Source: Bacteroidaceae bacterium
GTDB lineage: Bacteria > Bacteroidota > Bacteroidia > Bacteroidales > Bacteroidaceae
Assembly (NCBI GenBank): GCA_017554605.1
Contig: JAFZIA010000075.1
Coordinates: 1-36,848 of the forward strand
Length of the DNA stretch: 36,848 nt
Direction: 5' to 3'
A program made the position numbers and the translations under genes. The notes beneath the pieces are model-generated. The model saw only the letters and a list, made by a program, of their open reading frames with translations. It searched no databases and was not told the DNA's origin. Position 1 is the stretch's first letter, and each line of letters starts with the position of its first letter. Below are positions 8,073-21,300 of the stretch, piece by piece.

Positions 8073-9389
8073 TTATAAGTTCCTAACTGTTTCTACAAGC
8101 AGGTCTATTTCCTCTTTTGTGCGTTGCTCGGTGACACAGAAAAGAAGCATATCATCGGCAATGCGTACACCACCAAGAATGCCTTTTTCCAAGAGGGCTG
8201 CCTGTATCTTCTTTGCGCATACGGTAGTCTTTACGGCAAACTCGTTGAGGAAGGGCTTGTCGAATGCCATTGCACATTTACCTGTTGCCACAAGCTGCTC
8301 GGCAAGATAGTGTGCTCCTGCGTATGACAGTTTATTTACCTCCTTGAGGCCTTTGTGACCCATAAGTGACATATATATTGTCACATACAATGCCATCAAC
8401 GACTGGTTGGAACAGATATTACTGTTGGCCTTCTCGCGACGGATATGTTGCTCACGCGCTTGCAGTGTAAGCACAAAGGCACGCTTGCCGTCAACATCGG
8501 TGGTGCTGCCCACTATACGTCCGGGTAGCTTGCGCACAAGTGCATTTGTACAAGCAAGATAACCAACGTATGGACCGCCGTAGTTCATCGGGATACCGAG
8601 TGTCTGTCCGTCGCCGCACGCGATGTCCGCGCCCCACTCTGCCGGGGTTTTGAGCACCGCCAATGCCGAAGGGTTGGCATTCATCACTAAGAGAGCCTTG
8701 TTTGCGTGACACTGCTCGGCAACGCCTGTGTAATCCTCTACAATACCGTAGAAGTTGGGCTGTGCAAGGATTACACCTGCAACGTCGCCTCCCTGCAGTT
8801 TAACCTCGAGCTCGGCAAGGTCGGTCACGCCCTCTTTCTCGGCAATTGTCTCTACTACAATGCCATTGTAAAGGGCGTATGTCTCGACAACCTTCTTAAC
8901 CTTGGGGTTCATTGTTGCCGACACAAGCACCTTGTTGCGTTTCTTTGCAGCAGCCACAGTCATCATCATAGCCTCGGCTGTAGCTGTTGTACCGTCGTAC
9001 ATAGACGCGTTTGTCACATCCATTCCCGTGAGCTCGCATATCATAGACTGGTACTCGAAGATATATTGCAGTGTACCTTGTGAAATTTCGGGCTGATAGG
9101 GAGTGTATGCCGTCAGGAACTCTCCGCGTGATATTATGGGTGCGATGATTGAGGGCGAATAGTGGTCCTCCACTCCTGCACCGGCGAAGCATACGAGCTG
9201 TCGGTTCTTGCCTCCGAGCGACTCGAAGAATTTGCGTATCTCAACCTCGGACATCGCCTCGGGGAGGTCAAATTCGCGATTGAACAGCAACTGCCCGGGT
9301 ATCTCGCCGTAGAGGTCGTCCATAGACTTGAGCCCCGCAGCCTGCAACATCTGTTCAATGTCCTGTTGCGTATGAGGGAAATATTTCAT
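8073..9389 (-). CDS. gcvPA: Glycine dehydrogenase (decarboxylating) subunit 1
   Basis: This is the alpha-type half of the split glycine decarboxylase P protein; it forms the active heterotetramer with GcvPB in the cytoplasm. The 438 residues match the family length. They include FAGAGVEDHYSP near residue 70, PYQPEISQGTLQ near 97-108 and MNYGGPYVGYLAC, all characteristic of the N-terminal half of P proteins. The PLP lysine is absent, as expected, because GcvPB supplies it. An 86-base gap with a strong hairpin separates it from gcvH upstream, which may lower its expression relative to gcvH. Confidence 0.95.
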   Translation of the reverse strand: MKYFPHTQQDIEQMLQAAGLKSMDDLYGEIPGQLLFNREFDLPEAMSEVEIRKFFESLGGKNRQLVCFAGAGVEDHYSPSIIAPIISRGEFLTAYTPYQPEISQGTLQYIFEYQSMICELTGMDVTNASMYDGTTATAEAMMMTVAAAKKRNKVLVSATMNPKVKKVVETYALYNGIVVETIAEKEGVTDLAELEVKLQGGDVAGVILAQPNFYGIVEDYTGVAEQCHANKALLVMNANPSALAVLKTPAEWGADIACGDGQTLGIPMNYGGPYVGYLACTNALVRKLPGRIVGSTTDVDGKRAFVLTLQAREQHIRREKANSNICSNQSLMALYVTIYMSLMGHKGLKEVNKLSYAGAHYLAEQLVATGKCAMAFDKPFLNEFAVKTTVCAKKIQAALLEKGILGGVRIADDMLLFCVTEQRTKEEIDLLVETVRNL

Positions 9390-12300
9390 TTTTATATCGA
9401 TAAAAGGTTCTTAATAAATTATGCCGACCGGCATTCTATGCGCTGGCCGGCATAATTGTGCTGTTTTCTTTTTTCTTATTCGCCAATTGCAGCCTTGTAA
9501 GCCTCGGCGTCCATAAGGTTCTCAACCTCAGAAGCATCGGAGAGCTTTACCTTGATAATCCAGTTTGCATACGGATCGGCATTTACAAGCTCGGGCTGGT
9601 CGGCAAGAGCCTCATTAATCTCAACCACTGTTCCGCTTACGGGGGAGATGAGGTCGCTCGCAGCCTTTACGCTCTCTACTGCACCAAAGTCGTTGCCAGC
9701 CTCAACCTCGTCGTCAACATCGGGCATATCTACATATACCACATTGCCAAGCTCGTGCTGTGCATAATCGGTGATACCTACGTAACCGTACTCGCCTTCA
9801 ATCTTTACATACTCGTGAGACTCTGCATAGTAGAGTCCTTCTACAATCTTGCTCATAGTTATTGTTTTTAAGGTTATTATTGATTTTTACTGTTATTTAC
9901 TTCTTGTAGTTCTTCTCGTAGAAGCGTTTCTTTGTCACCTCGCCGGAGAACACTCTCTTGCGGATGCGGACAGCAACCTCGGTGCCCAGCTTCGCATACT
10001 CGGCGTCGATGAGTGCCATACATACACTCTTGCCTGTGGAAATTGAGTTGTATCCTGTTGTCACCTGACCTATCACCTTTCCGTCGGCCTCTACATCGTA
10101 GCCGTGGCGGGGGATAGCCTTGTCCTTGAGCTCAATGCCCACAATCTTGCGCTTGAGTCCCTCGGCCTTTTGGGCTGCGATAGCCTCTTTACCGATGAAT
10201 TCCTCCTTGTCGAGTTTCACAAAGATGCCGAGACCAGCCTCAAGGGGTGTAATCTCGTCGGTGAGCTCGTCGCCATAGAGAGGCAATCCCACCTCGAAGC
10301 GCAATGTGTCACGGCAGCCGAGTCCGCAAGGCTTTACCTTTCCGCTCGCAAGGAGCTTGTCCCACACCTCGTTAGTGAATGCGTGTGAGCCGTAAAGTTC
10401 GAATCCGTCCTCACCGGTGTATCCAGTACGGCTGATGATGATTGTCTCACCGTTATACTCAACCTCCTTGCAGGTGTAGAATACCATATCGGCACAAGGA
10501 ATGCCGAGCACCTCCTCAACAATAGCCTCGGTGTCGGGACCCTGAACGGCAACCTCGCCGTAGATGTCGCTCTGATGCTCAACTGTAACATCGAACTTCT
10601 TGGCGTGCTCCATAATCCAGGCAATATCCTTGTCTATGTTGCCTGCATTTATGACAAGGAAGAAACGCTTGTCGGCCATCTTGTAAACAAGAAGATCGTC
10701 AACCACTCCACCTGTGGGGTGCAACATCATTCCGTAGTAGATTTTGCCGTCGGGAGCATCGGTAATGTCGTTTGTGAAAATGTAGTTCACGAATTTCTCG
10801 CTCTCGGGTCCTGTCACAAGTACCTCGCCCATATGCGATACGTCGAATATACCGCACGCCTGACGCACTGCATTGTGCTCCTCTACAATATTGCTATACT
10901 GAATGGGCATATCAAAGCCGCCAAAAGGACTTATGAGAGCTCCGAGTGCCACGTGTTTGTCGTAAAGACAGGTTCTTTTGTTTTCCATAATCAAAGGAAT
11001 ATTTTATTGGTTAGTTCTATCAGTTGTTCTTTTGTCATATTCATTATTATACCCGAGGGCTCTACCGCATCGAGCGCACGCGCCACCGACTCTGCATCGA
11101 AGGCAACGCCTGTGAGCTTGGCAAGCAGCTCCCCGTCGAGGTCGCCCACAAGGAAAAAATCCCCCAAAAGATTGGCCCTCCTTATTGTGCCGTTCTTCAC
11201 CTCGAGGCGAAGCTCAAACTCGCCCACCCCTTCGATGCGCTCGCGGCGTGTAACCGAGTAGGCAGGGTTATTACCGTACACGAACTCGGGCGTAAGGTAC
11301 TCCTGCTCAATGCGCCCTATCTGCTCTACCGCCTCGCTGCCGAGCACTATCTCGCCGGTGCACAAGTTACCCCGCACAAATTGCTTGAACTCCTCTATGG
11401 ATATTGTAAGATAGCGGTTGAGGGTTGTCACGTGCTGACGCACAGACTCCACCCCCTTGCTCTTGAGCTTCTCGTCCGACGGGGTAGTAGAGCGTACCAT
11501 CCTCTCGAGGTCGGTATCGTAGAGCATCGTTCCGTGTACTATGCTGCGGTTTGGCAGATGATAGAATGCGTTGCCCGAGACCTTTTTACCGTCGATGAGA
11601 ATGTCGTTGCGTCCCGTTGTACGTGCATCGAGCCCCAGCTTGTGCAATACGTGCTCCACCATAAGCATATAGCGGTTGAAGGTGAAATTCACATTTGCAT
11701 CGGGGGTTATATAAGAGAACATTATATTGCTTTTGTCGGCATATACGCAACCGCCCCCACTCTTACGCCTGTACATCTCAATTCCATTGGCGCGACAATA
11801 GGCCGTATCAACCTCGGCATCTATCAACTGGTTGCGTCCGAATATCACAGTTGGCTGCACCTGCCACATAAAGAAATAGTCGGCAGGGGGTAATGCACGC
11901 GCAATATACTCTTCCATTGCAAGATAGAAAGGAAGCGCGCGTTGTTCATTATCGGGCAGTGCTACATAAACCATCTGTTACTGTACCTGTGTACCATCTG
12001 TAATGTGCAAATGTATGCAAAAGAATGATTATAACCAATTTTTAATATCGCAATTTTACCCGCTGTTGATAATTATTATAAGAAGCTGTTTAAATTTATA
12101 TCGTTAAGTTTTTTTATAGGTCAAAAATAGTGCCAACGAGCAAAACGCAAGTTTACTTGCTGTTTTTCAGCGAGTGCAGCCTATTTTGGCGCAATGCAAA
12201 AGTGGAATGTTTTATTATTTTTCGAGGGCGCGTAGCGGGCTACGTAACCGAGAGAAAGAAGAAAACAGGCAGTTTTGAACATAAAAAACAACGAAATAAC

Positions 12301-15300
12301 GGCTTCCAATATAATAATAACTTTTTTTAGAAATTTAAACAGCTTCTAAAATACAGCCGAATAAAAAAGCGGGAAGCCCAACAGACTTCCCGCCAATATC
12401 AGATATTCATTCTTTTGGTTTATGCAACCTTCTCGAGACGCTTCATCATAACGAACATAAAGAGAGCCGAGAGGAGGCAGAGTACAATGAATATGCCCCA
12501 TACTGCAACCAACGAAAGGTCGCCCCAGAATGCCGAACCAACCTTTGTGAGATAGTTACCGATGGCAGTTGCAACGAACCAGCCACCCATCATCATACCC
12601 TTGAGCTTGGGAGGAGCCACCTTGCTCACGAAAGAGATACCCATAGGTGAGAGGAGCAGCTCGGCAAATGTAAGCACAAGGTATGTGCTGATGAGCCAGT
12701 TGGGAGATACCAACGCTGCAGACTCACCTGCAGCAGCCTGCTCGTTGGGAGTGAGAAGGCCCATTGAACCTACCGCTATCACAGCAAAGCCGGCAGCAGC
12801 CACCAACATACCGTAAGCAATCTTGCGGGGAGCCGAAGGCTCTTTGCCCTTAGCTGCAAGAGAGCTGAAAATTGCCATACTAACAGGAGTAAGAGCAACC
12901 ACATAGAATGGATTGAATTGCTGGAAGATGGGAGCATTTACAGCTACAGAACCATCGATAGTAGCATACTGATAGCCCAGGAAACCTATTGCAGCAGCAG
13001 CTACGACACCCGAAATCGCCTTACCATTAGCAGTCTTGCTCTGGAAGAGTGAGAAGAGGGCGTAAACAATTACAATGATAGCAACAAGATTCCATACACT
13101 GAAGAGCATACTCTGAGCACCCTCTGAGCTGCGTGCTGTAAACTCGGCAGCAAAGTATGTGAGTGTAAGACCATTCTGATGGAAAGCCATCCAGAAGAAG
13201 ATTACCACAGCAAACACAAGGCAAAGAGCTATGACACGTGCCTTAGTCTCGGCGGGAGAGAGTTCCTCCTCGGCAGCAGCAGCCTTGCTGTCGGCCTTCT
13301 TTACACCACCCTCAACGTGCTTGAATGTACCGCGGAAGATGTAATAGATTGCGATTGACAGAACGAGTGAAGCGCAAGCTACGGCAAATGCAAAGTGATA
13401 AGAATCGGCTGGAGTATAACCCAAGGTATTCTGAGCATAATCCATAATCTCAACGGCAGCAGTAGGAGCAAACAATGCACCAATGTTAATTGCCATATAG
13501 AAAAGCGAGAATGCTGCATCGCGCTTGCTTGAGTATTTGGGATCATCGTATAGATTACCCACCATCACCTGCAAGTTACCTTTGAAAAGTCCTGTACCTA
13601 TTGAAATGAGCGCAAGAGCACCAACCACCGCCCAGTAAGCTGTACTTTCGGCTCCAAGGGGCACAGCAAGCAACAGATAGCCCAAGAACATTACAACGAT
13701 ACCGATAGTCACCATCTTGCCATAACCGAACTTGTCGGCGAGGATACCGCCGATAAAGGGCAAGAAATAAACGAATGCCAAGAATGTAGCATAGAAATTA
13801 CCGGCCTCATCGGCAGTCATACCGAAATTCTCACGCATAAAGAGCGCGAACACAGCCAGCATTGTGTAGTAGCCGAAACGCTCACCAGTATTGGCAAGAG
13901 CAAGGGCAAACAATCCTTTAGGTTGTCCTTCGAACATAAATTAAAAGTTTTTAGAGATTAATATTATTACTTCTTTTTTCCTGCATAGATTTTGCTTTTT
14001 ATTTACTGAATGCAAGCGCACGCGTAATAAAAAAAGCACGTTTACCGCAATAAACGTGCAAATATACTAAAAACGAGCGAGAAATACGAAACTTGTTTCA
14101 GTATTTTTCTAAGCGAGTGCAAAATATTATTATTCTTTTGGATTAGCGCCCCATTTATTCTCGCCAGGCTGGCTATCTTTTACAAAGAAAACAATCAGAA
14201 CAATAGCACCGATATAAGGAACAAGTCCAATGAGATACCACCAGCCACTCTTGCCAATATCGTGCAGGCGACGGACACAAACAGCCAAACTGGGAATCAA
14301 TAGAGCAACACCTACAATCCAAACCAAGTACATTACTTCGGGAATCTCAACACTCATCAGTCCTGTAACTGCGCCAAAAATAAAATTTGCCAAAGCAAAA
14401 TACCAATACTCCGAACGACGTGCTCGACCACTAAAATTAGCATAGTTTTTTACCACTACACTCTCCAATGCTTCAATAAAGCCCATTGTTTTCATAGGAT
14501 ACATTTTTTTCTTAGAAGTTGTTTAAAATTCACTTACTTCGCAAAGGTAAACAAACTTAACAATTTTTCAAAAATAATTTTACATTTTCACCAACGGGCG
14601 AAATCACCTCTCCAGCTCGCGTGCGAGGTAAGGCGCAGTGTAGCCCACACCCGCTGCAGCTACCTCCTCGGGCGTACCTTTAGCTACTACCACTCCGCCG
14701 TCGCAACCGCCCTCGGGACCCATATCAATTATATAATCGGCCATTTTTATCACGTCCATATTATGCTCGATTATAATGACAGTGTTGCCTTTCTCCACCA
14801 GGCGGTTCACCACATTCATAAGCACGCGTATATCCTCGAAATGCAGTCCCGTAGTGGGCTCGTCGAGCAGATAGAGCGTCTTTCCCGTATCGCGCTTGGA
14901 GAGTTCCGTTGCGAGCTTCACACGCTGGCTCTCACCACCCGAAAGGGTTGTAGACGGCTGGCCCAGCTTTATGTATCCGAGACCCACCTCCTGCAGTACC
15001 TTAATCTTGTTGAGTATCGTCGGCACATTCTCAAAGAACTCAACAGCCATATTTATGGTCATATCAAGCACATCGGCAATGGACTTTCCCTTGTAGCGCA
15101 CCTCGAGCGTCTCGCGGTTGTAGCGCTTGCCCTGACACACCTCGCAAGGCACCATCACATCGGGCAGGAAATTCATCTCCAGCGTCTTGTAGCCGTTTCC
15201 GCTACAAGCATCGCATCGGCCGCCCGTGACATTGAACGAGAAGCGCCCGGGCTTGTATCCGCGTATCTTGGCCTCGGGAAGGTCGACAAACAACGTGCGT

Positions 15301-18300
15301 ATGTCGGCAAAGACACCCGTATAAGTTGCCGGATTGGAACGCGGCGTGCGTCCAAGCGGCGACTGGTCGACATCTACAATCTTGTCTATGTGCTCTATGC
15401 CCTCTATGCGGTCGTAGGGAAGAGGCTCGCGCAAGGCACGGTAAAAATGCTTGGCAAGGATAGGCTGCAGCGTATCATTTATGAGCGTCGATTTTCCACC
15501 GCCCGACACGCCTGTCACACATATAAGCTTACCCAAGGGAAACTCCACGTCTACGCCCTTGAGGTTGTTGCCGCGTGCACCGAATATCTTTATAGACTTC
15601 CCGTTGCCCTCGCGACGTTGCGCAGGCACGCTTATCATCTCGATATTCTTCAAATAGTTGGCTGTGAGAGTATTGCTCTTGAGCATCTGCCCGGGAGTAC
15701 CGGCAAAGACCACGTTTCCGCCCTTACGCCCGGCCTTTGGTCCGAGGTCTATCACATAGTCCGAAGCGAGCATAATGTCGCGGTCGTGCTCGACGACAAT
15801 CACCGTGTTTCCACTGTCTCGCAGTGCCTTAAGGGAGTTTATAAGGCGGTCGTTGTCGCGCGAGTGCAGTCCGATACTCGGCTCGTCGAGTATATAAAAG
15901 ACATTTACAAGCTGCGAGCCAACCTGCGTAGCCAGACGTATGCGCTGACCCTCTCCGCCCGACAGTGTCACCGATGAACGGCCGAGCGACAGATAGCCCA
16001 GTCCCACGTCGAGCAGGAAACGCAAGCGCGACAGTATCTCCTTTACAATTTCCTGGGCCACAATACGTTGCTTCTCGGTAAGGCGTTCATCAAGCCCTGT
16101 AAGCCACTCGTAGAGCATAGAAATATCCATCGAGGCAAGTTCGTGTATATTCTTTCCGTCTATGCGGTAGAAAAGAGCCTCCTTATTGAGGCGTGCACCG
16201 CCGCACTCGGGACAGGCCTGCATCACCGAGAACTGCTCGGCCCAACGCTGCTCCTTGGCCGAGACACTTGTCTCTTTCTCAATCTGAAGGTATTTCACCA
16301 GTCCGTCGTATGTCGAGAAGTTATCGAGGAACATTTCCGACGTTCCCGCGAGCTTCAGCGGTACGGGCGAGCCGTAGAGAATCTCGTCTATAGCCTCATC
16401 GGGCAGTTCCTCTACGGGAGTCTTGAGCGTAGCTTCGTAACGGGCAAGCACTGCCTCAATCTGCTGGAAAATGGAGGAACGGCGATATTTGCCAAGCGGG
16501 GCAAGCGCTCCGTCGTACACCGACAGTGTGCGGTCGGGGATAACCTTGTCGGCATCGACCATACTCACCACGCCCAGGCCCTTGCACTTGTGGCAGGCAC
16601 CCTGCGGCGAATTGAACGAGAAATTATGCGGGTCGGGCTCCTTGTACGAGAGTCCGGTGGTGGGACACATAAGGTGACGGCTGTAGTAGCGTACCGTCTG
16701 CGAGGGGTACTCCATTATCATCACAAGCCCCTCGCCCAGATTCATCGCCACGGCAAGGCTCTTCTTGAGGCGCTCGGTATCCTTTGAATCGACAGCCATC
16801 TTGTCTACCACTACCTCTATGTTGTGTGCCTTGTAGCGCTCCAGCTTCATTCCGCTGAACATCTCGCACATCTCGCCGTCGATGCGTATGTTGAGGTAGC
16901 CCTTGCGCATCATCTGTTCAAAGAGCTCCTTATAATGACCCTTGCGTCCGCGTACAATGGGCGCGAGTATATACACGCGCTTGCCGTCGTACTCGCCGAG
17001 CAGGAGGTCGAGTATCTGCTCCTCGGTGTACTTCACCATCTTCTCGCCCGTGTTGTAGGAGTATGCCTCGGCTGCACGCGAGAAGAGCAGACGCAGATAG
17101 TCGTAAATCTCGGTTGTCGTTCCCACCGTAGAGCGCGGGTTCTTGTTCACCGTCTTCTGCTCTATGGATATTACAGGTCCCAATCCCGTGATTTTATCCA
17201 CGTCGGGTCGTTCCATTCCTCCCAAAAAGTTACGCGCGTAGGTTGAGAATGTCTCAAGATAGCGGCGCTGGCCCTCGGCAAATATAGTGTCGAATGCCAA
17301 CGACGACTTTCCACTGCCACTGAGGCCGGTTATCACCGTCAGTGAGTTGTGGGGTATACACACATCAATATTCTTGAGATTGTGCACCTTTGCTCCAAAA
17401 ACCTCTATACTATTCTTCATTTTCCTGCCTCCTCGGTATATCCACGCAAAAGATTAACGTCGCTCCTTATATCATATACAATGCCGTCGGCACCCCGTGC
17501 GCTGACAACCACAAAATAGACCCCGTCCTTTACGGGCGAGCCCTTATATGTACCGTCCCAGCCGCACTCCTCGCAATCCATCTTGTCTATTCCCCAAGAG
17601 TACAACTGCTGTCCCCAGCGGTTGTATATGGCTGCGCTGAACGAGACAATGGACTTTGCGTCGTAGACATTGAAATAGTCGTTTATGCCGTCGCCGTTTG
17701 GCGAAAAGGCATTGGGCACTTTGAGCGACGACTCGCTGATGCTTATCGTAAAAGGCTCATATTCATACTCGAGAATGAGGTTGGGGTTGCTTCTGTGGAT
17801 GTAAACCACCTTAAGCCCTACGGTAAAAAGTCCCGCCTGGCGGAAGTCGTAGCTCACATCGGCATCGTAGCGGATGAGCACCGGCTCGGGATTATCGTCG
17901 TGCATAAAAGTCCAGGTGCACACACGCGAAAAATCGTCGTACTCCTGTGCATTGGCCGAGAATTGCACCGTCAGCGGCGCCTCGCCCTCGTAGCTGTCAC
18001 CCTCGGTAAGTTCCTCCTGCTCGCCGTCGCTGTTTGTGAGCAAGGCGGTGGGCACGGGAGCCTCAACATCGCTCTGCGCAAAAGAGACACACGGCAGTGC
18101 CAGGGCAAGCAGCAAAAGTATATATATGCTTCTTTTCATCTTGGTATATTTTTGAATATAACGTGATACACGCGGCATTAGTACGCCGCCCAAAAGGATT
18201 ATCGCAAATTTTTGCGAAGTTAATGTTTTTGAATGAGAAATTGCCACAATTCTTCATTGTTTTTCCACAAGCCCTCCTGCTTTACCAATTTACACCAAAG

Positions 18301-21300
18301 CAGCAGGGAATAACATTCGCCCAGACTGGCTAACCGTACATTTGAGGCAAACTGCAAATATATGCGCCACTCCCTGCAAAATATATCAGGCTGGTTTATG
18401 AATTTCGCTTGTTTGTTGTATATTTGCAAAAGAAAAAAGAAGAAAAGATGAAAAGAATAGCACAATTGTTCATATTCGTGGCCATACTGCTGGCAGCATC
18501 GGCAGCCAATGCACAGGAGGCACACTTCATACACACAGTAAGTAAAGGACAGACCCTTTACTCAATATCCCGTATGTACCAGACTACGGTAAAGGATCTC
18601 ATAGACCTCAACCCCGAGTGCATAGCAAATATATCAGTAGGACAAAAAATAAAGATTCCACAGGTACAGACAAGCAACAGCACCGCGCAAAACAGCGACA
18701 GCGTAATATACCACACAATTAAACAAGGCGAGACCCTTTACCGTCTGGGAAAAATGTACAACATCACCCCACAGGAAATTTGCGCAGCAAATCCCGGACT
18801 CAGCATCTCCAACTTCCGCAGCGGAGAGGTCATTATGATACCCCTGCACAAGAAGGTAGAGGCACGCCCCGCGCCACAAGGGACAGTCGAGTCCGAAAGA
18901 ACAAGCACCGCACACGACACCATTCCCATTCGCACCATACACAAGGTAAAGAAGGGCGAGACGGTTTATCGCTTGGCACACACATACGGAATAACTGTAG
19001 ACGAGCTGCGCGCAGCCAACCCACAGATAGAAAAAGATAAGCTGAAGAAAAATTCGCTCGTAAAGATACCCTACTCAAAGGCCGAGATTGAGAGTATGCG
19101 ACGTACCGAACAGGCGCAGTCACAGGCGCAGCCTCAGAGCAATGCCGAGATATTCGAAAGAGCAATACAAGAGAGAGCCTCGCAACGCGACGACAGTTTT
19201 TCGGGCATACGCGTAGCCGTGATACTCCCCTTTATGCTCGACAGCTACTCGCCCAACGAGCAGGGAAGAATGGTAGAATACTACGAGGGCTTCCTTATGG
19301 CAGTAGAGGAGCTAAAGGAGCAGGGATACTCTTTCGAAATAAACACTTACGACTCGGGCAATGCAAACAGCAGCTTGGAACCGCTCCTGTCGAGCGGAGA
19401 GCTGGACCGTATGGACCTGATAATAGGCGCACTCTACCCCTCGCACAACAAGCAGCTTGCCGACTTTGCCAAGAGCAAGGAGATACCCCTGGTGATACCT
19501 TTCACCTCAAAGGAGGACGAGATATTCCGCAACCCAATGGTATACGTGGTAAACACAATGCAGTCCTACTTCTATTCCGAAGTGATTGACCACTTTACCG
19601 TTCAGTTCCCCAATGCCAACGTGATATTCGTGAGCGACAGCTTAAACAACAAGAAGGAGTTTGTGGGAGCACTCACCGAGGGGCTCGACGCACGCCTTGT
19701 ACCCCACTCGACAATAACCCTTGGCCAGCTTATCGACAGCGAGACAAACGAAGCCACACTGAAAGAGATAATGAAAGAAGGAATGGACAATGTGTTTATC
19801 CCCACATCGTCGAGCGAGGTAACATTGGGCACAATGCTCCCCACACTCATATTACTCAACAACGACACTATTGACCTTCCCGACTACAAGCTCTTCGGCT
19901 ACCCCGAGTGGCAGATTTACGCAGGAAATATGCGCAGCCAAATATATGAAGTGAACACATTCTTCTACGCATCTTTCTTCAGTCACTACACTCTGCCCGA
20001 AGCATCGCGCTTCCAAAATGAGTATATCCGTTGGTACAACCGCAGCCCGCAGAACATCTATCCCCGATACGGAATGTTGGGCTACGACACAGGCTACACA
20101 TTCCTGCTCGCTATAAGCAAATATGGCAACAATATGGATATAAATATCAACAACCTCGGGATTACACCCGTACAAACGGGATTCAAGTTCGAGAGGGTGA
20201 ACAATTGGGGAGGAATGGTAAACAAGAAGATATACTTTGTAAACTACACCCCGACGTTTACAATAGAGAAAATAGACTTTGACAAACGATGAGAAAGAGA
20301 ATAACAGCCATAGCGACCGCACTACTTGTGAGCGTTTCAGCGTGGGCACAGATAGAGGAACCGCGCAACATCCTTGAGATTGGTGTTGCAGGAGGATTGA
20401 ATATGAGCCGTATGGACATACAACCTACTGTACGTCAGAAACTGCTCAACGGAGTGAATGGCGGATTGACACTGCGATACACCAGCGAGAAATATTTCAA
20501 GATGATATGCGCCGCACAGTTAGAGGTAAACTTTGCACAACGTGGCTGGGAAGAAGATTTTGACGACAAAAGCGGCAACAGCTACAAGCGCACGCTAAAC
20601 TATGTCGAAATACCTTTCTTTGCCCATCTTGCCTTTGGAAAAGAGCCCCGTGGGCTGCAATTCTTCATAAACCTCGGCCCGCAGGTAGGATTCTTCATAA
20701 GCGAAAAAGAAGAGTACATCGGTTCGTGGAGCATCGACAGCCGTCCCGGAAGTTCGCAGCCGATATACGGCAAGATGGTTGAGAACAAGTTCGAATATGG
20801 CATTGCCGGAGGATTGGGACTGGAGTACAAGACTAAAATAGGCAACTTCATCATTGAGGGACGATACTATTATGGCCTGAGCGACATTTTCGGCAACTCC
20901 AAGACCGATGACTACGGACGCTCGGCAAACAACACAATATCGGCAAGACTGGGATACTCCTTCCCTCTCTTCAAGGACTGAGGCAGAGGCGCTTGACACA
21001 ACAACATAAAAAGCAGACGGACCGTCTGCTTTTTATGTTGCAAGTTCCACTGCACTCAGCAACGGCAATCAACCGTTTATCCTATACATATCATTATAGT
21101 ACTTCTCGTACTCGCCGCTCGTAATATTATCCATCCACTCCTGATTATCCAGGTACCAGCGGACAGTCTTTTCTATGCCCTCCTCGAACTGCAACGAAGG
21201 TTCCCAGCCAAGCTCCTCCTTGAGCTTAGTAGAGTCAATCGCGTAGCGCAAGTCGTGTCCCGCACGGTCGGTCACATACGTTATAAGGCCGAGCGAAGTA